Shown here: positions 18,127 to 24,815 of the stretch, piece by piece
Position numbering within the stretch: position 1 is the first letter of the stretch
Layout: each line of letters begins with the position of its first letter
NCBI GenBank assembly: GCA_050295355.1
Contig: JBNKPL010000025.1
Location: 1-24,815, forward strand
Direction: 5' to 3'
Length of the DNA: 24,815 bases
Source: CBFDBF01 sp050295355
GTDB lineage: Bacteria; Pseudomonadota; Gammaproteobacteria; Chromatiales; Chromatiaceae
Translations under genes and position numbers: made by a program
Notes under the pieces: generated by a model
Databases searched by the model: none
What the model was told of the DNA's origin: nothing
Seen by the model: the letters and a program-made list of their open reading frames with translations, nothing else

Positions 18127-19209
18127 ATGTCACGTGTATACAACTTTAGCGCCGGTCCCGCGGTTCTGCCGGAAGAGGTTTTACTGCAGGCCAAAGAGGA
18201 GATGCTGGACTGGCATGGCTGCGGTATGTCGGTGATGGAGATGAGCCACCGCGGCAAGGAGTTCAGTTCTATCGCGGAGCAGGCGGAAGCGGACCTGCGC
18301 GAACTGATGGGCATTCCCAATGACTATAAGGTGCTGTTCCTGCAGGGCGGCGCCTCCAGTCAGTTCACCGCTATTCCCATGAACCTGCTGCGCGGTAACC
18401 AGGCCGCCGACTACATCAACACCGGCTCCTGGTCCAAGAAGGCCATCGCCGAGGCGAAGCGCTATTGTGAAGTGAACGTGGTGGCCACCACCGAGGAGTC
18501 CAAGTTCACCACCACCCCGGCGCAGAACGCGCTGAATCTCAATGCCGACGCGGCCTATGTGCACTACACCCCCAATGAAACCATTCAGGGTGTGGAGTTC
18601 CCTTATATTCCAGATACCAAGGGCGTTCCCCTGGTGGCGGATATGTCCTCCAATATCCTGTCGCGTCCGGTGGATGTCTCCAAATTCGGCATGATCTACG
18701 CGGGTGCGCAGAAGAACATCGGTCCCGCTGGCCTGACCGTAGTGATAGTCAAAGAGGAACTGCTGGGCGACGTGGTGGCCAGCACCCCCACCATGTTCAA
18801 CTACGCCATCATGGCCGACGGCGATTCCATGTACAACACGCCGCCCACCTATGCCTGGTACCTGGCCGGCCTGGTCTTCCAGTGGCTGAAGAAGAACGGC
18901 GGCCTGCAGAAGATGGCCGAGGTGAACGAACGCAAGGCGGGCAAACTGTACGCCGCCATTGATGCTTCCAGCTTCTATAACAACCCGGTGGAACCCCACA
19001 GCCGTTCCTGGATGAACGTACCGTTCACTTTGGCCAACGCCGACCTGGACGCCACCTTCCTGGAAGAGGCGAAGGGCGCGGGACTGGTTACCTTGAAGGG
19101 GCACCGCTCCGTGGGTGGTATGCGCGCCAGCATCTATAACGCCATGCCGGAAGCGGGCGTGGATGCGTTGATCGCCTTCATGGCCGATTTCGAAAAACGC
19201 AACGGTTAA
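18127..19209 (+). CDS. serC: Phosphoserine aminotransferase
   Basis: SerC converts 3-phosphohydroxypyruvate to phosphoserine with glutamate, using PLP, and also serves pyridoxal phosphate synthesis. The product has 360 residues (362 in E. coli). The PLP lysine is K196 in MIYAGAQKNIGPAG. FSAGPAVLPEEVLLQA, FLQGGASSQF and HRSVGGMRASIYNAMP are typical. The ATG at 18127 is favoured because AGGGGAG (18113-18119) lies 7 nt upstream; the GTG at 18109 would place this site inside the gene. It is followed, after repeat element 4, by serA, the enzyme of the preceding step. Confidence 0.98.
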   Translation: MSRVYNFSAGPAVLPEEVLLQAKEEMLDWHGCGMSVMEMSHRGKEFSSIAEQAEADLRELMGIPNDYKVLFLQGGASSQFTAIPMNLLRGNQAADYINTGSWSKKAIAEAKRYCEVNVVATTEESKFTTTPAQNALNLNADAAYVHYTPNETIQGVEFPYIPDTKGVPLVADMSSNILSRPVDVSKFGMIYAGAQKNIGPAGLTVVIVKEELLGDVVASTPTMFNYAIMADGDSMYNTPPTYAWYLAGLVFQWLKKNGGLQKMAEVNERKAGKLYAAIDASSFYNNPVEPHSRSWMNVPFTLANADLDATFLEEAKGAGLVTLKGHRSVGGMRASIYNAMPEAGVDALIAFMADFEKRNG

Positions 19210-19217
19210 AAGAAAGA

Positions 19218-19364
19218 TTAGCCACAGAGGACACAGAGCGCACAGAGAATTTTATTGTAATTAATAGAGATGTGGTGCGGGTTTGGAGCGAATGGGTGGT
19301 GATAGAATTCGCGGTATAAAAACGTCCACCATGAACTCAGTGTTCTCTGTGCCCTCAGTGGCAA
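19218..19364. repeat. Intergenic inverted-repeat element 4 (CACAGAG family)
   Basis: The left arm (19218-19249) begins TTAGCCACAGAGGACACAGA. The right arm (19334-19364) in reverse complement begins TTGCCACTGAGGGCACAGAG. The interior has no ORF but contains TATAAA (19315-19320), a possible -10 box for serA. The element fills most of the serC-serA spacer, so serA may be transcribed separately from serC. Confidence 0.8.
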
Positions 19365-19389
19365 TAAATAAAATTAAGGTTCTCAAGCA

Positions 19390-20571
19390 ATGTACAAAAT
19401 TCAGACGCTGAACAATATCTCCGTAGCCGGCCTGGACCGTCTGCCTCGTGACAACTATGAAGTGGCCTCCGAGATGAACAATCCGGATGCCATCCTGCTG
19501 CGTTCCTTCAAGATGCACGACATGGAGATTCCGCCCACGGTGAAGGCCATTGGCCGCGCGGGTGCGGGCGTCAATAACATCCCCGTGGATCGCATGACCA
19601 AAGCGGGCGTGCCCGTGTTTAACGCCCCCGGCGCCAACGCCAATGCGGTGCGGGAACTGGTGATTGCCGGCATGCTGATGACCTGCCGCAACCTGGGCCA
19701 GGCCTGGAATTTTGCGCGTGGCCTGGAAGGTGATGACGCCAAAATCTCCAAGGAAGTGGAAGCGGGCAAGAAAAACTTCGTCGGTTTTGAACTGCCGGGC
19801 CGCACTCTGGGTGTGGTAGGTCTGGGCGCCATCGGTGTACTGGTGGCCAACGCCGCCCGCGCCCTGGGTATGAAGGTGATCGGCTATGAGCCGGCCATGA
19901 CCGTGCAGGCGGCGCTGAAACTCTCTTCCGATGTGGAGCACGCCATCAGTGTGGACGACCTGCTCTCCAAGGCCGATTTCGTCACTTTCCATGTGCCGCT
20001 GGTGGAGTCCACCAAAAACATGATCAACGCCGAGCGCATCAAGCTGATGAAGAAGAATGCCATCATTCTTAACTTCGCCCGCAACGGCATCATTAACGAT
20101 GAGGATGTGGTGGCCGCGCTGGATGAGGGCAAGCTCTACGGCTATGCCTGCGATTTCCCCAGTAACCTGCTGAAGGATCACCCGCGCTGCATCACCCTGC
20201 CGCATCTGGGCGCTTCCACCAAAGAGGCGGAAGAGAACTGCGCCATCATGGTGGCGGAGCAGGTGCGGGAATACCTGGAGAGCGGCAACATCACCAACGC
20301 GGTCAACTTCCCCGAGATCAACCTGCCGCGTAACGGCGGTTTCCGCATCGCGGTGGTCAACTCCAATGTACCCAACATGCTGGGCCAGATCTCCACCGAC
20401 CTGGCCGAGGCGGGTCTCAACATTATCGATATGCTGAACAAGTCCCGCGGCGATATCGCCGTGACCCTGCTGGATGTGGACAAAGTGCCCGATAGCGCGA
20501 CTCTGGGGCGCATTGAGTCCATTGATGGTGTATTGTCTGTTCGTTGCCTGGGATGTGAATCAGGCGCTTGA
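19390..20571 (+). CDS. serA: D-3-phosphoglycerate dehydrogenase (short form with ACT domain)
   Basis: SerA oxidises 3-phosphoglycerate to 3-phosphohydroxypyruvate with NAD, the first step of serine synthesis. The 393-residue product has substrate-domain segments RSFKMHD and GRAGAGVNNIPVD, the NAD-binding GLGAIG at 144-149, Arg231 in NFARNGII, and His272 in LPHLGAST. Residues 318-390 form a C-terminal ACT domain, as in serine-inhibited forms. The catalytic Glu usually seen in the FPxE segment is Asn259 here (DFPSNLL). The start has AAGG 10 nt upstream. pheA begins 17 nt after the stop, implying cotranscription. Pseudomonas aeruginosa lacks serA at this place. Confidence 0.96.
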   Translation: MYKIQTLNNISVAGLDRLPRDNYEVASEMNNPDAILLRSFKMHDMEIPPTVKAIGRAGAGVNNIPVDRMTKAGVPVFNAPGANANAVRELVIAGMLMTCRNLGQAWNFARGLEGDDAKISKEVEAGKKNFVGFELPGRTLGVVGLGAIGVLVANAARALGMKVIGYEPAMTVQAALKLSSDVEHAISVDDLLSKADFVTFHVPLVESTKNMINAERIKLMKKNAIILNFARNGIINDEDVVAALDEGKLYGYACDFPSNLLKDHPRCITLPHLGASTKEAEENCAIMVAEQVREYLESGNITNAVNFPEINLPRNGGFRIAVVNSNVPNMLGQISTDLAEAGLNIIDMLNKSRGDIAVTLLDVDKVPDSATLGRIESIDGVLSVRCLGCESGA

Positions 20572-20588
20572 GGAATAGGCGCAAACCG

Positions 20589-21674
20589 ATGAGTGACGAT
20601 CAAAAGCTGAAAGGGATCAGAGACCGGATTGATCTGATTGATGAGCAGATCCAGGATCTGATCAACCAGCGGGCCGCGGCCGCGCAGGAAGTGGCGGAGA
20701 TCAAACTGGCCGCTGGCGAGGAGACGGTTTTCTACCGCCCGGAGCGGGAAGCCGCCGTGCTGGCCATGATCAAAGAGCGCAACAAAGGTCCTATGGGCAA
20801 TGAGGAGATGGCGCGCCTGTTCCGCGAGATCATGTCCGCCTGCCTGGCGCTGGAACAGCCGCTACGGATCGCCTTTCTCGGCCCGGAGGGCACCTTCACC
20901 CAGGCGGCGGCACTCAAGCACTTCGGCCACTCGGTAGACACCATCGCCATGGGCGCCATCCCCGACGTGTTCCGCGAAGTGGAGTCGGGCGCCTGTCATT
21001 ATGGCGTGGTGCCTGTTGAGAACTCCACCGAAGGGGTGATCAGCCATACTCTCGATATGTTTCTCAACTCCCCGCTGCAGATCTGCGGCGAGGTGAGCCT
21101 GCGCATCCATCACCATCTGCTGAGCAAAGAGCCGGATTTGGGCGCGGTGCGGAGGGTCTTTTCCCATCAGCAATCTCTGGCCCAGTGCCGCACCTGGCTG
21201 GATCGCAACCTGCACCATGCAGAGCAGATCGCCGTGGGCAGCAACGCCGAAGCGGCGCGCATGGCCGCCAAAGAGCCGGGCAGTGCGGCCATCGCAGGCG
21301 AGATGGCGGCGGAACTCTATGCCGTGCCCCGGCTGGCGGAGAACATCGAGGACGAGCCGGACAACACCACCCGCTTCCTGGTGGTCGGCCGCCAGAGGGC
21401 AAAGCCCAACGGCAACGACAAGACCACCCTGTTGCTCTCCGCCCGCAACGTGGCCGGCAGCCTCAACAACCTGCTGCAGCCGCTGGCGGAGTACGGCATC
21501 AGCATGACCCGTATCGAATCCCGGCCCTCGCGGCGGGGGATGTGGGACTATGTGTTCTTCGTGGATATCGAAGGGCACCAGGATGATCCCAATGTGGCCA
21601 AGGCCCTGTCGGTACTGAAGGAAGAGGCGAATCTGTTCAAGGTGCTGGGCTCTTATCCCATGGCGGTGTTGTAG
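20589..21674 (+). CDS. pheA: Bifunctional chorismate mutase / prephenate dehydratase
   Basis: The enzyme converts chorismate to prephenate and then to phenylpyruvate. The 361-residue product has a chorismate mutase domain at about 5-90 (IRDRIDLIDEQIQDLINQRA), a prephenate dehydratase domain at about 93-270 with NSTEG at 145-149 and the catalytic TRF at 261-263, and an ACT domain at about 278-361. The ACT domain has ESRP at 310-313, which binds phenylalanine for feedback inhibition. The start at 20589 gives the typical MSDDQKLKGIRDRID. A TTG-initiated extension from 20568 overlaps the serA stop and is unlikely. No leader-peptide attenuator is visible, consistent with its place inside an operon. 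Confidence 0.97.
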   Translation: MSDDQKLKGIRDRIDLIDEQIQDLINQRAAAAQEVAEIKLAAGEETVFYRPEREAAVLAMIKERNKGPMGNEEMARLFREIMSACLALEQPLRIAFLGPEGTFTQAAALKHFGHSVDTIAMGAIPDVFREVESGACHYGVVPVENSTEGVISHTLDMFLNSPLQICGEVSLRIHHHLLSKEPDLGAVRRVFSHQQSLAQCRTWLDRNLHHAEQIAVGSNAEAARMAAKEPGSAAIAGEMAAELYAVPRLAENIEDEPDNTTRFLVVGRQRAKPNGNDKTTLLLSARNVAGSLNNLLQPLAEYGISMTRIESRPSRRGMWDYVFFVDIEGHQDDPNVAKALSVLKEEANLFKVLGSYPMAVL

Positions 21675-21698
21675 CTTTGTGGCAGGATGTAAGAGATT

Positions 21699-21846
21699 TT
21701 GCCACAGAGATCACAGAGGACACTGAGATGGATGATATTGTTGTTGTCTGAAATTCTGCTGTAGGAGCCGAGGTTTTTAGGTTTCTGCAAAGTTAGTGTT
21801 AAGAAACAAGGCAAATTCTCTGTGTACTCTGTGGTCTCTGTGGCTA
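21699..21846. repeat. Intergenic inverted-repeat element 5 (CACAGAG family)
   Basis: The left arm (21699-21727) begins TTGCCACAGAGATCACAGAG. The right arm (21816-21846) in reverse complement begins TAGCCACAGAGACCACAGAG. The interior includes GTAGGAGCCGAGG, a fragment like the REP-type core in element 2. The right edge ends 8 nt before the hisC ATG, so the element forms the hisC leader and its weak ribosome site (TAGAGA). Confidence 0.8.
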
Positions 21847-21854
21847 GAGATTAA

Positions 21855-22964
21855 ATGAATCAAGCAGCTAACTCATTCCTGAAAATATCCGCCAAAGGCA
21901 TCCCGGGCCTGAATCCCTATGTGCCCGGCAAACCCATCTCCGAGCTGGAGCGGGAGTTGGGTATCTCCAATTCCATCAAACTCGCCTCCAACGAGAACCC
22001 CTTGGGCTGTAGCGATCTGGCCAGGGCGGCCATGGAAAAGGAACTGCCGGAGCTGGCGCGTTATCCCGACGGCGGCGGTTTTGCCCTGCGCAGTGCGCTG
22101 GCGGAGAAGCATGGGTTGGATGCCGCCTGTATTACCTTGGGCAACGGCTCCAATGATGTGCTGGATATGATCGCCCGGGTGTTTCTGGAGTCTGGCGAAG
22201 AGTCGCTCTTCTCCGAACACGCCTTTGCCGTCTATCCCATCAGCAGTCAGGCGGTGGGCGCCACCCTCAAAGTGGCCCCGGCCAAGGGGTACGGCTGTGA
22301 TCTGGATGCCATGCTGGAGCGCACCACCGGCCGCACCCGGGTCATCTGGATCGCCAATCCGAACAACCCCACCGGCACCTGGATTCCAGCGAAGGAGTTG
22401 CGCGCCTTTATCGCAAAGGTCCCCGAAAGCTGCATGGTGGTGGTGGACGAGGCCTACATCGAGTATGTGAGCGAGCCGGACTATCCGGACGCCTCCCAAT
22501 GGCTGAGTGAATTTCCCCACCTGATCGTCACCCGCACTTTCTCCAAGGCCTACGGGCTGGCGGGTCTGCGGGTGGGCTATGGGCTCTCCCATCCGGACGT
22601 GGCGGACCTGCTCAACCGCGTGCGCCAGCCCTTTAATGTAAACTCCCTGGCGCAGGCCGCCGCGGTTGCCGCCTTGCAAGACCAGGCGTTTATTGAGAGG
22701 GTGGTGGAACTGAACACCGCAGGCATGAAACAGCTGGTGGACGGCTTTGAGGCCATGGGGCTGGAATACATCCCCTCCGTGGGCAACTTTGTCTGCGTGG
22801 ATGTGGGACGGCCCGGCGCTGAAGTAGACCAGGCCCTGTTGCGCGAGGGTTGCATTACCCGTCCCGTGGCCAACTATGGCCTGCCCAATCACCTGCGGGT
22901 ATCCATCGGTCTGCCAGAGGAAAACCAGCGGTTGCTGGATGCTTTGAAGAAGGTACTTGGATGA
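21855..22964 (+). CDS. hisC: Histidinol-phosphate aminotransferase (HisC family)
   Basis: A PLP-dependent class I/II aminotransferase of 369 residues. ASNENPLG (44-51), NPNNPTGTW (168-176) and the PLP-lysine motif FSKAYGLAGLRVGY, with K231, identify the HisC family. It converts imidazole-acetol phosphate to histidinol phosphate. Its place between pheA and tyrA is shared with Pseudomonas hisC2 and suggests it may also transaminate aromatic keto acids. The start codon follows repeat element 5 and has only a weak ribosome site (TAGAGA). The stop overlaps tyrA by 4 nt (ATGA), implying translational coupling. Confidence 0.95.
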   Translation: MNQAANSFLKISAKGIPGLNPYVPGKPISELERELGISNSIKLASNENPLGCSDLARAAMEKELPELARYPDGGGFALRSALAEKHGLDAACITLGNGSNDVLDMIARVFLESGEESLFSEHAFAVYPISSQAVGATLKVAPAKGYGCDLDAMLERTTGRTRVIWIANPNNPTGTWIPAKELRAFIAKVPESCMVVVDEAYIEYVSEPDYPDASQWLSEFPHLIVTRTFSKAYGLAGLRVGYGLSHPDVADLLNRVRQPFNVNSLAQAAAVAALQDQAFIERVVELNTAGMKQLVDGFEAMGLEYIPSVGNFVCVDVGRPGAEVDQALLREGCITRPVANYGLPNHLRVSIGLPEENQRLLDALKKVLG

Positions 22965-23839
22965 TAAAAAGACTGGCCATCATCGGCGTCGGCCTCATTG
23001 GCGGCTCCCTGGCGCGCGCCCTGCGGCAAGCGGGGGAGGTGGGCGAGGTGGTCGGCTGCGGCCGCGGTAAGGCCAATCTGGAGAAGGCGGTAGAGCTGGG
23101 CGTCATCGACCGCTACAGCCACGACATCGGCGAGGCGGTGGCGGGGGCCGACATGGTCTTTCTCGCGGTGCCCCTGGGCGCCATGCGGGATACCTTCGCC
23201 GCCATGCAGGGCCATCTGGCCGCGAACGCCATCGTTACCGACGGCGGCAGCGCCAAGGGCAGCGTGGTGAGCGACTGCCGCTCCGTGTTCGGCAACACCT
23301 TGAGCGGCTTTGTGCCCGGCCATCCCATCGCGGGCACGGAAAACAGCGGCGTGGAGGCCTCTTTCCCCGAGCTGTACCACAACCGCCGCATCATCCTAAC
23401 CCCCGTGGAAGAGACCTCGGCGGAGGCGTTGGCCAAGGTCGAGGCCATGTGGCGGCTCTGCGGCGCGGAGGTCACCACCATGTCGGTGGAGCACCACGAC
23501 GAGGTGTTGGCCGCCACTTCCCACCTGCCGCACATGCTGGCCTTCAGTCTGGTGGACTCCCTGGCGCGGATGAAGGAGAACGACGAGATCTTCCGCTACG
23601 CCGCGGGCGGTTTCCGCGACTTCACCCGCATCGCATCCTCCAATCCCGTCATGTGGCGGGACATCTGTATCGCCAACCGTGATGCGTTGGGTGCGATGAT
23701 GGAACGCTACAGCAGCGAGATGGCGGAGCTGGCCGAGACCATCCGCCAGGGCGACGGCGATCATCTGCTGGAGATCTTCGAGCGGGCCAAGGAGGCGCGG
23801 GACCGCTATATCGACGGAGTGTCCGGCTCCGCGGAGTAG
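22961..23839 (+). CDS. tyrA: Prephenate dehydrogenase (monofunctional)
   Basis: TyrA oxidatively decarboxylates prephenate (or arogenate) on the path to tyrosine. The 292-residue product has the NAD(P)-binding GVGLIGGSLA at 9-18, GHPIAGTENSG at 120-130, and EHHDEVLAATSHLPHMLA at 178-194. There is no fused chorismate mutase as in E. coli, and no fused AroA as in Pseudomonas. The ATG at 22961 is chosen because it overlaps the hisC stop by 4 nt and gives MIKRLAIIGVG; an upstream start would run deep into hisC. No ACT domain is seen. Substrate preference between prephenate and arogenate cannot be read from the sequence. Confidence 0.96.
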   Translation: MIKRLAIIGVGLIGGSLARALRQAGEVGEVVGCGRGKANLEKAVELGVIDRYSHDIGEAVAGADMVFLAVPLGAMRDTFAAMQGHLAANAIVTDGGSAKGSVVSDCRSVFGNTLSGFVPGHPIAGTENSGVEASFPELYHNRRIILTPVEETSAEALAKVEAMWRLCGAEVTTMSVEHHDEVLAATSHLPHMLAFSLVDSLARMKENDEIFRYAAGGFRDFTRIASSNPVMWRDICIANRDALGAMMERYSSEMAELAETIRQGDGDHLLEIFERAKEARDRYIDGVSGSAE

Positions 23840-23849
23840 GCTTCCCCTC

Positions 23850-24680
23850 ATGAAGCTACTGTTCTCCATCCTTCTATTGGGCTTCCTGGCCGCTCTGGCC
23901 ACCACGGGCTGGAAGACCTGGGAGCAGGCCAGCGCCTACGACCAGGAGACACACGAACTGGTCAAACGGCTGGACCCGGACCGGCGGCTGGAGATGGCGG
24001 AAAAGGAACTGCTGGAGACCGTTACCCTGGGTCTCTATAAGGGACACTCCAGGGATCTGCGCAAGATCCGCGAACACCGCGAACGGGCGAAGGCGTTCCA
24101 GGAGTCGGCCTGGCTGCTGACCGCCATCTTTTTCGGCCTGGTCACCCCCACACTACTCTGCGCCTATCTCATCCGGCGCGACTGGCTGGATACCGCCTAC
24201 GCCATGATGGGGGTGGGGCTGATCTGTCTGGCGCTGGGACTGGTCATACCCATCCTCTCCATCATCGTCAGCAAGGACCTGCCCATCCTGGGTGAGACGG
24301 TGCTGCAGTTCCAATCCAAGGGGGTGCTCTCCACCATCACTGGCCTCAAGGAGAGCGGCAACCTCTGGCTGGCCGGGCTGCTGTTCGGATTCAGCGTACT
24401 GATTCCCCTGATCAAGACCCTGCTGGTGGGGGTTACCGTTTTCGCCCGTACCCACCACCTCTCCCTCAAGGGGCTGCACCTCAGCCACAACATCGGCAAG
24501 TGGTCCATGGCCGATGTGTTCGTGGTGGCGCTGTTGGTGGTCTTTTTCGCCGGGGCAGGGGATGGTCTTACCGATGCCGAGGTGCAGGTGGGACTCTGTT
24601 TCTTTGCCGGCTACGTGGTGCTGTCCTTGCTGGGTACCCAGATCATCAGTCACCGCCTGGGTGCGGCGGGCGGGGAATAG
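23850..24680 (+). CDS. PqiA-family (paraquat-inducible protein A-like) membrane protein
   Basis: The 276-residue product has an N-terminal hydrophobic segment (4-19), then a charged soluble region (about 21-85) that is not typical of E. coli PqiA. Further membrane segments lie at about 87-108, 117-139, 172-196, 221-235 and 245-264. The segments GLVIPILSI, GFSVLIPLIKTLLVG and IGKWSMADVFVVALLV match the PqiA domain. PqiA proteins partner with MCE-type PqiB proteins in lipid transport across the envelope, but no MCE gene is in this window. The start is 10 nt after tyrA, with GGAGTAGG spanning the tyrA stop, so it is probably in the operon. Confidence 0.85.
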   Translation: MKLLFSILLLGFLAALATTGWKTWEQASAYDQETHELVKRLDPDRRLEMAEKELLETVTLGLYKGHSRDLRKIREHRERAKAFQESAWLLTAIFFGLVTPTLLCAYLIRRDWLDTAYAMMGVGLICLALGLVIPILSIIVSKDLPILGETVLQFQSKGVLSTITGLKESGNLWLAGLLFGFSVLIPLIKTLLVGVTVFARTHHLSLKGLHLSHNIGKWSMADVFVVALLVVFFAGAGDGLTDAEVQVGLCFFAGYVVLSLLGTQIISHRLGAAGGE

Positions 24681-24693
24681 CTCTGCATGATAG

Positions 24694-24722
24694 GGGTGGG
24701 AGCCGCTCCCACCCGTAGTTTT
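24694..24722 (+). terminator. Possible terminator after the PqiA-like gene
   Basis: A perfect 9-bp stem (GGGTGGGAG 24694-24702, CTCCCACCC 24706-24714) has a 3-nt loop and is followed by GTAGTTTT. The T-run is short, so termination may be partial. The GGGAGCCGCTCCC core also resembles the REP-like hairpins in elements 1 and 2. Confidence 0.55.
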
Positions 24723-24798
24723 GGTATCGGTTGGGCTAGTACCGAAATCGTAATAACAAAAACGGAAGGGATCGATTGTCAGCTGCACGGAGCCGCTG

Positions 24799-24815
24799 AT
24801 GAATTCCTTCTTAGT
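24799..24815 (+). CDS. Possible start of aroA, cut by the window edge
   Basis: ATG at 24799 is preceded by ACGGAG (24787-24792) with a 6-nt spacer. The five codons visible read MNSFL, and the next codon begins GT. EPSP synthases of related bacteria often begin SFLVxPGG, and aroA follows tyrA in many Gammaproteobacteria. The call is inference from five residues and gene order. Confidence 0.3.

Noticed and set aside
21699..21846. CACAGAG tracts considered as a CRISPR array
   Set aside because: The units are short, imperfect and unequally spaced, occur as inverted pairs, and have no spacers of constant length and no cas genes nearby.

Overview
The window is a stretch of gammaproteobacterial chromosome. 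It is GC-rich and holds mostly housekeeping genes, with no phage genes, transposases, tRNA, rRNA or CRISPR. Gene order is close to that of Pseudomonas: mnmA-hflD-purB, yciK-HAD phosphatase-ubiG-MTA deaminase, then mtnA-gyrA-serC-pheA-hisC-tyrA. The monofunctional TyrA, the short SerA between serC and pheA, and the many intergenic repeats suggest a non-Pseudomonas lineage, perhaps Chromatiales-like. That placement is inference.

Positions 1-12724 are entirely minus-strand. In transcription order they hold: an MTA/SAH deaminase (12724-11417); ubiG, a HAD phosphatase and yciK (11178-8797); a soluble GGDEF protein (8659-7739); an RluE-type pseudouridine synthase (7612-7055); a secreted protein with a possible Cys-His-Asp triad (6993-6355); mnmA and hflD; a lipoprotein made of 22-residue repeats; purB; then, after a good intrinsic terminator, a DUF7931-like protein, a short secretin-like protein and an MscS channel that runs off the left edge.

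Positions 12813-24815 are plus-strand: mtnA, a membrane GGDEF protein, gyrA, serC, serA, pheA, hisC, tyrA, a PqiA-like membrane protein, and possibly the first codons of aroA at the right edge. The block unites serine synthesis (serA, serC), Phe/Tyr synthesis (pheA, tyrA) and an aminotransferase (hisC) able to serve His or aromatic synthesis. MtnA and the divergent deaminase are two steps of methylthioadenosine salvage.

The most unusual structure is a set of five intergenic elements (79-220 bp) bounded by imperfect inverted repeats. Four have CCACAGAG/CACAGAG arms and one has a related AACCGCAAAGGACGC arm. They lie at 9578-9798, 11240-11420, 17995-18078, 19218-19364 and 21699-21846. In two cases the element edge supplies the TAG stop of the neighbouring gene. 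Other points of interest are the possible catalytic triad in the secreted protein by mnmA, a predicted almost leaderless start for that gene, an Asn at the usual catalytic Glu position of SerA, the alternating 44-residue super-repeat in the lipoprotein, and a 61-nt hairpin after purB. I did not find a clearly new multi-gene system; most of the window is conserved housekeeping DNA.
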